DNA of 13,763 bases from positions 1 through 13,763 of the forward strand of contig JAJQIE010000152.1 of the NCBI GenBank assembly GCA_021199395.1, read 5' to 3'. The stretch comes from Lachnospiraceae bacterium (GTDB lineage: Bacteria > Bacillota > Clostridia > Lachnospirales > Lachnospiraceae). The position numbers and the translations under genes are program-made. Under the pieces are notes generated by a model that ran no database searches, was not told the DNA's origin, and saw only the letters and a list, made by a program, of their open reading frames with translations. The first letter of the stretch is position 1. Every line of letters begins with the position of its first letter. Shown here piece by piece: positions 1-7,703 of this stretch.

Positions 1-2
1 TC

Positions 3-116
3 CTGCGGTCCTGTGGCCGTGTAATCTGCTGCGCCTCATCCTTTGGGACGATGAATGCGCGGAACGCAGAGCTGGCCGCGGAGGCGGAGCGCCTGGAATA
101 CCTGGAGGAACTGTGA
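3..116 (+). CDS. 3' end of an unidentified gene (partial)
   Basis: An open frame runs in from the left edge and stops at the TGA at 114-116, giving 37 C-terminal residues that end in AAEAERLEYLEEL. The last 20 or so residues are Ala/Glu/Leu-rich and probably helical. The segment before them contains CCASSFG. I do not recognise the family. The frame ends 101 bases before azlC, so it could be an upstream gene of the same transcript or an unrelated one. The stop codon lies in the left arm of a weak hairpin (gtgaa 113-117 with ttcac 128-132). Confidence is limited because an open frame this short could occur by chance, although its composition is protein-like. Confidence 0.4.
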   Translation: MRSCGRVICCASSFGTMNARNAELAAEAERLEYLEEL

Positions 117-142
117 AAAACAGTTTGTTCACGATGCTTTGG

Positions 143-188
143 GAAGAAAACTGCTTCTCATAAGGATTCAGAATCTGGTGATTCTGTC
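143..188 (+). repeat. Family C palindromic repeat, short copy upstream of azlC
   Basis: These 46 bases match 11761-11806, inside oppD, at 41 of 46 positions. Both copies contain a perfect 7-bp hairpin, cagaatc/gattctg, with the 4-nt loop tggt here (169-186) and tggc in oppD. This copy lacks the second arm seen in oppD. It sits directly before the azlC start region, so it would lie in the azlC leader if transcription comes from upstream. Confidence 0.75.
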
Positions 189-217
189 ATATTTTGTCGA
201 TGCAGGGGGGCATGAAA

Positions 218-958
218 ATGAATGGCGAGAGCTTTCGCAGCGGGCTGAAGGATGGCATTCCGATCGCTCTGGGGTATTTTGCCGTGTCATTTACGTTTGG
301 GATCATGGCGGTATCTGCGGGGCTGACCGTCTGGCAGGCGGTTCTGATTTCCCTGACGAATCTGACGTCCGCGGGGCAGTTCGCCGGGCTGGAGATTATA
401 GCGGCGGGCGGCTCCTATCTGGAAATGGCGCTGACGCAGCTGATCATCAACCTGCGCTACTGCCTGATGTCGTTTTCTCTTTCCCAGAAGCTGACGCGGG
501 GGTGCGCAAGGGGACATCGCTTTGCGGTGGCATTTGGAATTACAGATGAGATTTTTGGGATCAGTGCAAGCCGGGAGGGAAGGATCAGCCCGTATTATAA
601 TTATGGCGCTATGTGTGTCGCGATTCCGGGATGGACGCTTGGCACGCTGGCAGGGGCCGTTTCCGGCAATCTCCTTCCGGAGTTTGCGCTAAGCGCTCTC
701 GGTGTGGCGATTTACGGTATGTTTCTGGCCGTGATTATCCCGCCCGCGAAGCACAGCCGGGCGGTGCTGGGCGTGGTGTTCGGCGCTATGGCGGTGAGCT
801 GCCTGTTTGCGTATGTGCCGGTTCTGAGACAGGTGTCTTCCGGCTTTGCCATTATTATCACCACGCTCCTGGTCGCCGGAGCAGCGGCATATTTCTGTCC
901 GGTGGCGGAGGACGACCCTGAAAAAGCAGGTAATTTTTCCAAACAGAACGATGAGTAG
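218..958 (+). CDS. azlC: AzlC family branched-chain amino acid exporter, large subunit
   Basis: This is a 246-residue multi-pass membrane protein of the AzlC (LIV-E) family. With AzlD it exports branched-chain amino acids and their analogues across the cytoplasmic membrane. Family-typical segments are visible: the N-terminal GLKDGIPIALGYFAVSFTFG, the NLTSAGQFAG stretch near residues 48-57, and INLRYCLMSFSLSQK near residue 80, followed by several hydrophobic helices. The length is close to the family norm of about 230-250 residues. I chose ATG 218 because the GGGGG run at 205-210 is well spaced from it; ATG 212 and TTG 194 are in frame but poorly placed. azlD follows 15 bases after the stop, so the two are very probably co-transcribed. 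The substrate is inferred from the family. Confidence 0.93.
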   Translation: MNGESFRSGLKDGIPIALGYFAVSFTFGIMAVSAGLTVWQAVLISLTNLTSAGQFAGLEIIAAGGSYLEMALTQLIINLRYCLMSFSLSQKLTRGCARGHRFAVAFGITDEIFGISASREGRISPYYNYGAMCVAIPGWTLGTLAGAVSGNLLPEFALSALGVAIYGMFLAVIIPPAKHSRAVLGVVFGAMAVSCLFAYVPVLRQVSSGFAIIITTLLVAGAAAYFCPVAEDDPEKAGNFSKQNDE

Positions 959-973
959 AAGGGAGAAGCGACT

Positions 974-1288
974 GTGAACCATAATGTCTATATTTATATT
1001 TTTGTGATGGCGGTCGTAACCTATCTGATCCGCATGCTTCCGATCACGCTGATCAAAAAGGATATTGCCAGTCCGTTTATCCGCTCATTTCTGTACTATG
1101 TGCCTTATGCCTGTCTGGCCGCGATGACCTTTCCCGCGATCCTGTCCGCGACGGACAGTGTTATCTCCGCGGCGGCCGGGTTTGCGGCAGCTCTGATAGC
1201 CGCGTTTAAGGAAAAAAGCCTGGTGACAGTAGCCCTGCTGGCCTGTCTGGCAGTGTTTGTTGTGGAGCGGGTTCTGATGGTTTTGTGA
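974..1288 (+). CDS. azlD: AzlD family branched-chain amino acid exporter, small subunit
   Basis: This 104-residue hydrophobic protein has the AzlD pattern. An N-terminal helix runs into the motif VTYLIRMLPITLIKK, followed by FLYYVPYACLAAMTFPAI and two more helices, four membrane segments in all. AzlD is the small partner of AzlC and is needed for branched-chain amino acid export. The start is GTG 974, preceded by a good ribosome site (gaagggag, about 8 bases upstream). It lies 15 bases after azlC with no terminator between. The 142 bases after the stop (1289-1430) hold no clear gene, terminator or convincing promoter. Family assignment is strong and the substrate is inferred. Confidence 0.92.
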   Translation: MNHNVYIYIFVMAVVTYLIRMLPITLIKKDIASPFIRSFLYYVPYACLAAMTFPAILSATDSVISAAAGFAAALIAAFKEKSLVTVALLACLAVFVVERVLMVL

Positions 1289-1430
1289 TGGACAGATTGT
1301 TTTCTCTGCCATTCGGTGCACCCGACCGCATATGGAATGGCTGCTTTGCAGTCTGACAGTTGGAGTAAAAGCGTGACGTGGATTTGGTTTTTTGTCGCTT
1401 AAATCATAAAAAATGGGAGGAATAAAGTAT

Positions 1431-3341
1431 ATGAAATTCTCTGAAATGGCTTATGAACGGCCTAAGCTTGATGAACTGAAGCAGGAGATTGCCGCGCTGA
1501 CGCGGCGGCTGGAAGAGGCAGGGGATTATGCTTCCGCACGCGAAGTTTTTTTGAAAAAGGATGAGCTGGAGAAGCATATTTCGACGCTCTCGACGCTGGC
1601 GAGTATCCGTCATTCGATTGATACGCGCGATGAATATTATGACAAAGAGATGAAATTCTGGAACGCTGCCATGCCGGAGCTGCAGGAGTACCAGCAGGCG
1701 TGGACGGCGGCACTGCTTGCGAGTCCATACAGGGACAGGTTCGCTGCAGAGTACGGCGATCTGATGTTTGTCAACGCGGAGATGGAGCTGAAGACCTTTT
1801 CGCCGGAGCTGATTCCGGAGCTGCAGATGGAAAATGATCTGACGCAGGAGTACGAGAAGCTGCTGGCTTCGGCACAGATTCCTTTTGAGGACGGCGTTTA
1901 TACGCTCTCCCAGATGTCGCCGTTTAAAAATGATCCGGATGACGCGCGGCGTTTCCGTGCATGGAAAGCGGAGGGGCAATGGTATAAGGACAACCAGGAG
2001 AAGCTGGATGGTATCTATGACGAGCTGGTGCATTTGCGGGATCAGATGGGAAAGAAGCTCGGATACGAAGGCTATACAGAGCTTGGCTATTACCGGATGG
2101 GACGCAACTGTTATACGAAAGAGGATGTAGAGAAATTCCGCAAAGCGGTCCGGGAATATCTGGTTCCGGTAGCGGATGGAATCTACAGGGAGCAGGCGAG
2201 GCGGATCGGGAAAGAATACCCGATGAGCTTTGCCGATAATGCGCTGGAATTCCGTTCCGGGAATCCGAAGCCGTGTGGAACGCCGGAGGAAATTCTGGAG
2301 CAGGGCAGGAGATTTTATGATGAGCTTTCTCCGGAAACCAGCGAGTTTTTCCGCATGATGCTTGACAATGGCCTGATGGATGTGCTGAGCACGGAAGGAA
2401 AAGAAGGCGGCGGCTATTGTACCAGTATTCCAGACTATGGCGTACCGTTTATTTTTGCTAATTTTAACGGGACACAGCATGATATAGAGGTCGTGACGCA
2501 TGAGGCAGGGCATGCTTTTGCTTACTATATGAACCGTGACCGGGTGCCAATGTCGTCCTGCTGGCCGGGCATGGAGGCATGTGAGGTACACTCAATGTCA
2601 ATGGAGTTCATGTCCTGGCCATGGGCAGAAGGATTTTTCGAGCGAGCCCCACGCGAAGCGTCTCAAAATGGGGCGAGCGAACTGCCGCCGAGCGAAGCGA
2701 GGGGGCGTTTCCCAGAGCGAGCCCCACGCGAAGCGTCTCAAAATGGGGCGAGCGAACTGCCGTCGAGCGAAGCGAGGGGGCGTTTCCCAGAGCGAGCCCC
2801 ACGCGAAGCGTCTCAAAATACCAGAAAGTTTTTGTACAGCCATCTCGCGGGTGCGCTGACCTTTATCCCTTATGGTACGATGGTAGATCATTTCCAGCAT
2901 ATTGTCTACGAGAAACCGGATCTGACTCCTAAGGAGCGTCACAGCGTCTGGAAAGAGCTGCTTGGTATTTATATGCCGTGGATGAAGCTGGATGGAGAGA
3001 TCCCGTTTTATGCGGATGGAGAGGGCTGGCAGCGGCAGCACCATATTTATTCCTTTCCTTTCTACTATATTGATTATTGTCTGGCGCAGACCGTTTCGCT
3101 GGAATTCTGGGCGATGCTGCAGCAGGGGATGGAAGGTGGAGAGCCGACCGAAGGCAAATCCGGGATAAAAAGGGCATGGGAACACTATATGGCTTACACA
3201 AAGCAGGGCGGCAGCCGCGTATTCACGGAGCTTCTGGCAAACGCGGGGCTGAAAAGCCCGTTTGATGAGTCCTGTCTGCGCGAGGTGTGCGAGACGGCGA
3301 GAGCGTGGCTGACGGAATTTGACCTTACGGGAATTAAGTAA
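1431..3341 (+). CDS. pepF: M3 family oligoendopeptidase F with in-frame repeat insertion
   Basis: This is a zinc metallopeptidase of family M3, predicted to be cytoplasmic and to cleave short peptides. No signal peptide is visible. It has 636 residues, of which about 576 look native, the usual size of this clostridial subfamily. The zinc motif HEAGH is at residues 357-361, and the third ligand is probably Glu385 in EACEVHSMSMEF. The C-terminal half shows the family segments HHIYSFPFYYIDYCLAQ and YTKQGGSRVFTELL. ATG 1431 has GGGAGG at 1415-1420 upstream; ATG 1413 would place that site inside the gene. The oddity is residues 404-463, where two and a bit 25-residue repeats interrupt the protein between EGFF and TRKFLYSHLAG. 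Because the frame is kept, the enzyme could still be functional, but activity is unproven. The stop codon is the first three bases of the 3339-3500 palindrome. Confidence 0.93.
   Translation: MKFSEMAYERPKLDELKQEIAALTRRLEEAGDYASAREVFLKKDELEKHISTLSTLASIRHSIDTRDEYYDKEMKFWNAAMPELQEYQQAWTAALLASPYRDRFAAEYGDLMFVNAEMELKTFSPELIPELQMENDLTQEYEKLLASAQIPFEDGVYTLSQMSPFKNDPDDARRFRAWKAEGQWYKDNQEKLDGIYDELVHLRDQMGKKLGYEGYTELGYYRMGRNCYTKEDVEKFRKAVREYLVPVADGIYREQARRIGKEYPMSFADNALEFRSGNPKPCGTPEEILEQGRRFYDELSPETSEFFRMMLDNGLMDVLSTEGKEGGGYCTSIPDYGVPFIFANFNGTQHDIEVVTHEAGHAFAYYMNRDRVPMSSCWPGMEACEVHSMSMEFMSWPWAEGFFERAPREASQNGASELPPSEARGRFPERAPREASQNGASELPSSEARGRFPERAPREASQNTRKFLYSHLAGALTFIPYGTMVDHFQHIVYEKPDLTPKERHSVWKELLGIYMPWMKLDGEIPFYADGEGWQRQHHIYSFPFYYIDYCLAQTVSLEFWAMLQQGMEGGEPTEGKSGIKRAWEHYMAYTKQGGSRVFTELLANAGLKSPFDESCLREVCETARAWLTEFDLTGIK
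2640..2819 (+). repeat. 75-bp tandem repeat inserted in frame in pepF
   Basis: Two full 75-bp units start at 2641 and 2716, and a 29-bp partial third starts at 2791. The full units differ at one base seen (gccgccgag versus gccgtcgag). Each unit contains acgc-gaa-gcgt inside a gcccc/ggggc stem, so it is palindromic like the other repeats in this window. Translation gives 25-residue units beginning ERAPREASQNGASELP, rich in Arg, Glu, Ala and Pro. The 180-bp total is a multiple of three. The flanking protein joins smoothly (EGFF to TRKFLYSHL) once the repeat is removed, so this is read as an insertion. Confidence 0.9.
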
Positions 3342-3500
3342 GGACCTGTCGCGAAATTACCTGGGCATCTTGCACCGCCTAATACGCGAATCGCAACCGA
3401 TAAAAGCCTCGGCGTAGCCCGCTACGCCTACGTTTTTATCGGCTGTGCTTCACGTATTATTCTGCACAATCTGCTCAGGTTATTCCGTGCCAGTTCCTAA
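3339..3500. repeat. 162-bp imperfect palindrome (fold-back, MITE-like element)
   Basis: Bases 3339-3418 align with the reverse complement of 3421-3500 at 59 of 80 positions without any gap, around a 2-nt centre. The inner 8 bp (ggcgtagc/gctacgcc) are perfect, and the next outward blocks are strongly matched. The ends read taagga and tcctaa. The left end includes the TAA stop of pepF. The element carries no plausible gene. It could fold into a long hairpin in the transcript, act as a bidirectional transcript end without a U-run, or be a miniature mobile element. The gapless symmetry makes chance very unlikely. Confidence 0.85.
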
Positions 3501-3558
3501 GGCATGCGTCAGGCAGGCTGAGGGAATCGATGAAACAGGATGGAGACTGCAAAGACAG

Positions 3559-4113
3559 ATGAAAGAGAAGAACGGGAAACGGAAAGGCCGCTGGGCTTAT
3601 CTGAATGATTATGAAAAGGATGCCTCCGGCGCATATGTATACAAGGGGACAGAATTCGCATGGAAAAGTCCGCGGAAACCGGCTCTGGCACGGATCTGGC
3701 TGTTTTCTCTGGCGGCTCTGGGAGCGCAGATTGGAGCCGGATGTATTCCGGGGACGGGGATGAACGGGCGTGCCTGGGTGCTTCTTCCCTACGCGGCAGC
3801 TCTGGCGGCATCAGTGTCGCTGGTCTGGGGCGCCTACGCGCTCATGGACGGGGGAGATCCGCTTCCGGATCACATCTATCGACAAAGCATAGAGAAGCTG
3901 CCCGGCAGGGGACTTCTGGCCGCGGCGCTGTCCGGCCTGGCGATACTGGGAGAGCTGATAAATCTCATCCGGCAGGGGCAGTTTACCGGAACGGTTCCCT
4001 CCGCTTTACTGTACCTTCTTTTTGAAGCAGCAGCCCTGGCGTGCGGCCTCCTGCTCAGGAGAGAAATCCGGGCGCTTTTGTGGGAAGCTCATAGCCCTGT
4101 GGAGGATGACTAA
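3559..4113 (+). CDS. Hypothetical four-helix membrane protein
   Basis: I do not recognise a named family. The 184-residue protein begins with a basic, soluble segment (MKEKNGKRKGRWAYLNDYEK), then a stretch containing GAYVYKGTEFAW. Four hydrophobic helices follow, near residues 44-63, 71-97, 114-135 and 143-165, and an acidic C-terminus. It is probably a cytoplasmic membrane protein. Start choice: an ATG at 3445 in the same frame lies inside the 3339-3500 palindrome and would add an unlikely N-terminus, so ATG 3559 is preferred. Its ribosome site is only a distant GGAG at 3542-3545. It stands 217 bases after pepF, separated by the palindrome, and is followed closely by the MNT/HEPN pair. Function is unknown. 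Confidence 0.7.
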   Translation: MKEKNGKRKGRWAYLNDYEKDASGAYVYKGTEFAWKSPRKPALARIWLFSLAALGAQIGAGCIPGTGMNGRAWVLLPYAAALAASVSLVWGAYALMDGGDPLPDHIYRQSIEKLPGRGLLAAALSGLAILGELINLIRQGQFTGTVPSALLYLLFEAAALACGLLLRREIRALLWEAHSPVEDD

Positions 4114-4145
4114 AAGTAGCTGTATTGTTGCGGGGGCGATTGGAT

Positions 4146-4436
4146 ATGAAATATAATATTCCTGGAAAGGTTTTGAGTGATATATCGTTGTTTGCCAAAA
4201 ATCATGGTGTTAAAAAGGTGATTCTTTTCGGCTCAAGGGCAAGGGGAACCAATACCGAAAGAAGTGACATAGATATTGCGGCGTCAGGTGGAGATTTTGA
4301 CGGTTTCTTTTGGGATATAAAAGAAAATACACGATCACTCCTGATGTTTGATGTTATAGATTTAAGCAAAAATATTTCCGATGAACTGAAAGAAATAATC
4401 GAAAAAGAGGGTATTGTTATATATGAAGAAGCTTGA
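4146..4436 (+). CDS. mntA: MNT-type minimal nucleotidyltransferase, antitoxin of a HEPN/MNT pair
   Basis: This 96-residue protein carries the minimal nucleotidyltransferase signature, GSRARGTNTERSDIDI at residues 29-44. Gly29-Ser30 form the nucleotide-binding turn, Asp41 and Asp43 are metal ligands, and Asp69 in MFDVID is the probable third acid. All catalytic positions are intact. In characterised MntA-HepT (type VII) systems, MntA transfers AMP to the HEPN toxin and neutralises it. ATG 4146 is preferred over ATG 4125 because the protein then starts at the family-like MKYNIPGKVL. The gene overlaps the HEPN gene by 14 bases, so translation is probably coupled. Codons here are visibly richer in A+T than in the flanking operons, suggesting acquisition by transfer. 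An HI0073-like role in another process is possible. Confidence 0.9.
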   Translation: MKYNIPGKVLSDISLFAKNHGVKKVILFGSRARGTNTERSDIDIAASGGDFDGFFWDIKENTRSLLMFDVIDLSKNISDELKEIIEKEGIVIYEEA

Positions 4437-4833
4437 AAATTTTTCAAACTGCCTGAAAGCATTAAAAACGGCTGATTTTTCGATGGCTGATAATGACATT
4501 ATCTACAGAACAGGAATTATCGGTCAATTTAATCTGACCTTTGAGCTTGGGTGGAAAGCATTGCAGGAGACACTTCGCCTTCATGGTGTGGGAAGTGCAG
4601 ACACAGGGTCTCCGCGGGAAGTTTTACAGCTTGCCTATAAGACCGGATTTGTTGATGATGCAGGCGTATGGTTATTGATGCTGAAAAAGCGCAATACAAT
4701 TGTCCATGTTTACAATGAAGATGAGGCGGATGAGTTATTGCTTTTGATTCGAGACAGCTTTGTCCCTGTCTTAGAGAAATTGGAAGGGACTTTATACAGG
4801 AAAACGGAAGAAGCCGGGGACGACTGGATATGA
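4423..4833 (+). CDS. hepT: HEPN (HI0074/HepT-like) toxin of a HEPN/MNT pair
   Basis: This 136-residue helical protein belongs to the HI0074 'nucleotidyltransferase substrate-binding' HEPN family. FNLTFELGWKALQETLR at residues 36-52 and REVLQLAY at 65-72 are typical. The ribonuclease motif RX4HXY is present as Arg90-Asn91 ... His95-Val-Tyr97. In studied HepT toxins the Arg and His are needed for RNA cleavage and the Tyr is the residue AMPylated by the MntA partner, so Tyr97 is the predicted site here. ATG 4423 has GAGGG at 4407-4411 upstream and lies inside the end of mntA. TTG 4414 is an in-frame alternative. The pair is bacterial chromosomal or island-type, and its toxicity is inferred from the intact motif. 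Confidence 0.9.
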   Translation: MKKLENFSNCLKALKTADFSMADNDIIYRTGIIGQFNLTFELGWKALQETLRLHGVGSADTGSPREVLQLAYKTGFVDDAGVWLLMLKKRNTIVHVYNEDEADELLLLIRDSFVPVLEKLEGTLYRKTEEAGDDWI

Positions 4834-4988
4834 GAGGATGCAGTGCAAACAGTTATGACACCGGATCTGATGTCGGTCAGAAGCTTTCCCGGCGGGATCC
4901 CTTCAGCGTATGAAAATGATGGGAGAAAACGGGCATAAGGACAGCATATGAGCTGCATGGAAATGAATGGATTTGAGGTTACACAGAA

Positions 4989-5017
4989 TTGACTTTTGTC
5001 TGGGGCTGTACTATAAT
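4989..5017 (+). promoter_or_regulatory. Sigma-A-type promoter of the opp operon
   Basis: The -35 box ttgact (4989-4994) and a perfect -10 box tataat (5012-5017) are separated by exactly 17 bases. Transcription would start near 5024, leaving a leader of about 135 bases before oppA. A short dyad, gctgt 5005-5009 with acagc 5019-5023, is centred on the -10 box and could be an operator, but 5-bp arms are weak evidence. The upstream part of this intergenic stretch (4834-4988) holds no gene or other element that I can support. Confidence 0.85.
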
Positions 5018-5068
5018 CACAGCATCGAAATGTGCAGGGTGTGCGTAAGAGCTTCATCTGTGGTTCGA

Positions 5069-5097
5069 GTCCCGGATTCAAAGGATGAATCCAGGAC
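5069..5097 (+). repeat. Family A hairpin in the oppA leader
   Basis: The 29-bp unit has 11-bp arms (gtcccggattc and gaatccaggac), one C-A mismatch, a 7-nt loop aaaggat, and the trailing aag. It lies in the middle of the predicted oppA 5' untranslated region, about 60 bases before the start codon. Confidence 0.85.
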
Positions 5098-5110
5098 AAG
5101 GAAGAGGTAT

Positions 5111-5126
5111 AACGGCCAGCGCCGTT
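5111..5126 (+). other. Small hairpin before the oppA ribosome site
   Basis: A perfect 6-bp stem, aacggc 5111-5116 with gccgtt 5121-5126, closes a cagc loop. It lies 13 bases before the ribosome site aaaggagg (5139-5145 region). It could shape oppA translation, but nothing in the sequence shows that it does. Confidence 0.45.
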
Positions 5127-5158
5127 TGCTATAAAAACAAAGGAGGTATATATTTAAC

Positions 5159-7540
5159 ATGAAAAAGAGATTCAAGCAGTTGCTGTCGATGGCTCTGGCT
5201 GCGTCTATGGTTTTGTCGCTGCCGATGAGCGCTTTTGCCGAAGATGGGGGGGCTGAATCGGAGACGGAAGTCAGCGCGGACGGCGATACGCTGGTCGCTT
5301 CTGTGACCGGTCTTGAGCAGAAGTTTTCTCCATTTTTTGCGGCGAGTGTGGATGATGTGAATGTCACCGATATGACGCAGGCCTATGTGATGTATGTAGA
5401 CCGTGTAGGCGATCCGGTTCTGAATGGAATCGAGGGCGAGACCCGCAGCTACAATGGCACAGATTACACCTATTACGGCACATCGGATATTGTAATTACC
5501 GAGAATGAGGATGGTACGGTAACTTATGCTGTGACGATGCGTGATGATATCCAGTTCTCGGACGGTACCTATGCGGACATTGATGATGTGATTTTCGCTA
5601 TGTATGTATATCTGGATCCGACCTACGACGGCTCCACGACGCTGTATTCATGTCCGATCGTCGGACTGGAGGAGTACCGCAGCGGCATGGATTCCCTGTA
5701 CAATCTTCTGATTGCTGCCGGCGCGGACAATACGGACTTTACTTATTGGACAGAAGAGCAGCAGACTGCTTTCTGGGATGAGGGACTTCCGGCGGCAGGT
5801 GCTGCGTTTGCGCAGTCGATCGTGGACTATTGCCTGACCAACTACCTGGATGATGATTACGCATCCTATATCGGCAGCACAGCGGAGGAGATTTCCGCAG
5901 AAGAAGGCCTGCAGGTGGCGTTTGGTATGGTTATGTGGGGATTCGCGAACGGCATCAACGACGACGGACTGTTCGAGGATGTCCTTGGAAATACCTATGA
6001 TATGGCAAACGGCGAGTATCCGACCACGGCTGACTACTGGGCAAATATGGAAGCTGCCTATGCGGATGAGAGCGGTGTGACGGATTATGTGACTCTGAGT
6101 GATACTGAGGCTGCTTCCAGCGGATTGTTTACGTATCTGGACAGCGCTTATACGGTGGGTATCTCGACAGAGAATTCCGCGGACTCTATTTCCGGTATTG
6201 TCCGCACAGGCGATTACAGCATGGAGATTACGACCTCTGAGTTGGATGCGACCTTTATTTATCAGCTGGAGATCCAGATCGTTCCGATGGCTTACTACGG
6301 AGACGAGAGCCTGTACGACTATGACAACAATTCCTTTGGCTTTACCAAGGGCGATCTGAGCGGTATCAGGGAAAAGACGAATTCCCCGATGGGCGCGGGT
6401 CCCTATATCTTTAATGAGTATTCAAACGGTGTTGTTTATATGGAAGCAAACCCGTATTATTTCAAGGGTGAGCCGGCGACAAAGTATCTGAACTTTGTAG
6501 AGATCACTTCTGAGGATGACAAGGTGTCCGGCATCACGACCGGCACGATCGATATTGCGGATCCGTCCTACTCTGCTGAGAGAGCGGATGAGATCGCAGG
6601 AAATAATGAAAACGGCGAGCTGACCGGCGAGACTATTACGACCTACCTGTATGATTTCCGCGGCTATGGCTATATCGGTATCAGCGCAAACCGGGTGAAG
6701 GTGGGTGACGACCCTGCTTCTGATGAGTCTAAGAATCTGAGAAAGGCACTCGGCACAATCCTCGCGGTGTATCGTGACGAGTCTGTAGATTCCTATTATG
6801 GCGAGACTGCTTCGATTGTGAACTATCCGATTTCCAATACAAGCTGGGCGGCTCCGCAGGTGACAGACGACGGCTATCAGGTGGCTTATTCTGTAGATGT
6901 AAATGGCAATGCGATTTATACGGATGATATGAGTGTGGATGACAAGTACGCTGCAGCGCTTGAAGCGGCTCTCGGCTACTTCGAGGCAGCGGGCTATACG
7001 GTTGAAGACGGTGTGATCACGGCTGCACCGGAAGGAGCTTCCCTGACCTATACGGTACACATCGGCGCGAGCGGAAGCGGCGACCATCCGTCCTTCCTGC
7101 TTCTGAGCAACGCTTCTGAGGCTCTGGCTTCAATTGGCATCACACTGGATATCAACGACCATGCGAACGCGAGCGAGCTGTACGCGGCATATCAGTCAGA
7201 CGAGGCTGATCTGTGGGTAGCCGCATGGCAGGCAGGCACCGATCCGGATATGTATCAGCTTTACCACAGCGAAGGCTCTACAAACTACTACATGATCAGC
7301 GATGAGGAGCTGGACGAGCTGATCATGGCTGCACGCCAGACGACAGACCAGACCTTCCGCAAGAGCCTCTACAAGAGCGCGATGGAGATCATCATGGACT
7401 GGGGCGTAGAGATTCCGGTTTACCAGAGAAGTGAGATGTTTGTTGTTTCTACAGAGCGCGTCAACACAGAGACGGTTGCCCAGGATATGACTCCGTACTG
7501 GAGCTGGATGTCAGAGGTAGAGACGATTGAGATGAACTGA
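5159..7540 (+). CDS. oppA: Family 5 extracellular solute-binding protein (oligopeptide type), no lipobox
   Basis: This 793-residue secreted protein is the substrate-binding component of the peptide ABC transporter encoded downstream. Residues 1-27 form a signal peptide with a basic start, a hydrophobic core and the SPase I-like site AFA before ED. No Cys follows the core, so it lacks the lipobox that normally anchors such proteins in Gram-positive bacteria. Family 5 features include [20 protein letters not shown] near residues 126-145, [16 protein letters not shown] near 411-426, and [17 protein letters not shown] near 688-704. It is longer than the usual 520-600 residues, with extra acidic stretches around residues 180-330. 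The ribosome site is aaaggagg. Translation starts at ATG 5159. Peptide is the likely ligand; other family 5 ligands such as nickel or glycosides are less likely but not excluded. Confidence 0.92.
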   Translation: MKKRFKQLLSMALAASMVLSLPMSAFAEDGGAESETEVSADGDTLVASVTGLEQKFSPFFAASVDDVNVTDMTQAYVMYVDRVGDPVLNGIEGETRSYNGTDYTYYGTSDIVITENEDGTVTYAVTMRDDIQFSDGTYADIDDVIFAMYVYLDPTYDGSTTLYSCPIVGLEEYRSGMDSLYNLLIAAGADNTDFTYWTEEQQTAFWDEGLPAAGAAFAQSIVDYCLTNYLDDDYASYIGSTAEEISAEEGLQVAFGMVMWGFANGINDDGLFEDVLGNTYDMANGEYPTTADYWANMEAAYADESGVTDYVTLSDTEAASSGLFTYLDSAYTVGISTENSADSISGIVRTGDYSMEITTSELDATFIYQLEIQIVPMAYYGDESLYDYDNNSFGFTKGDLSGIREKTNSPMGAGPYIFNEYSNGVVYMEANPYYFKGEPATKYLNFVEITSEDDKVSGITTGTIDIADPSYSAERADEIAGNNENGELTGETITTYLYDFRGYGYIGISANRVKVGDDPASDESKNLRKALGTILAVYRDESVDSYYGETASIVNYPISNTSWAAPQVTDDGYQVAYSVDVNGNAIYTDDMSVDDKYAAALEAALGYFEAAGYTVEDGVITAAPEGASLTYTVHIGASGSGDHPSFLLLSNASEALASIGITLDINDHANASELYAAYQSDEADLWVAAWQAGTDPDMYQLYHSEGSTNYYMISDEELDELIMAARQTTDQTFRKSLYKSAMEIIMDWGVEIPVYQRSEMFVVSTERVNTETVAQDMTPYWSWMSEVETIEMN

Positions 7541-7587
7541 TTCAGAACAGACATAAGGAAGAACCTTTGAACTGAGTCAAGTGTTAA

Positions 7588-7626
7588 TTCGCCTGTGTGC
7601 GGCTGTTGCGTCTGCACACAGGCGAA
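7588..7626 (+). other. Perfect 13-bp hairpin after oppA
   Basis: Bases 7588-7600 (ttcgcctgtgtgc) pair perfectly with 7614-7626 around a 13-nt loop. It begins 47 bases after the oppA stop. There is no U-run after it, so it is not a standard intrinsic terminator. It could stabilise the oppA message 3' end or lower read-through into oppB. Confidence 0.65.
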
Positions 7627-7652
7627 ACTGTATCATGCACACCAAAATGTGA

Positions 7653-7691
7653 GCCGCGACATGCAGAATCGCCAGGAGGCGATGTCACGGC
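7653..7691 (+). repeat. Family B nested palindrome, intergenic copy
   Basis: The outer arms gccg-c-gacat and atgtc-a-cggc enclose atcgcc/ggcgat, with the same linker atgcaga seen in the oppD copies. Relative to those copies, ccgcgCcat/atGgcg has become ccgcgAcat/atGTc, so the arms have changed on both sides while pairing is kept. It is non-coding here, between oppA and oppB. Confidence 0.75.
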
Positions 7692-7703
7692 ACCGTTCTC
7701 GAT

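Noticed and set aside
113..132. Hairpin gtgaa/ttcac at the end of the partial first gene as a terminator.
   Set aside because: The stem is 5 bp with a mismatch further in, has low G+C content, and is not followed by a U-run.
1289..1430. Promoter or terminator between azlD and pepF.
   Set aside because: No -35/-10 pair with acceptable spacing and no stable stem with a U-run could be found. The only stem (aagc...gctt near 1368-1400) is too weak.
2598..3185. Long open frames on the - strand opposite pepF, and similar ones opposite opp genes.
   Set aside because: They lack ribosome sites and recognisable protein features, and they are opposite well-supported genes. The repeat units happen to be open on both strands, which lengthens such shadows.
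5060..5078. ggttcgagtccc in the oppA leader resembles the T-arm of a tRNA.
   Set aside because: Only the two loop-closing pairs of the T stem form, and no acceptor, D or anticodon arms are present. The right part belongs to the family A hairpin.
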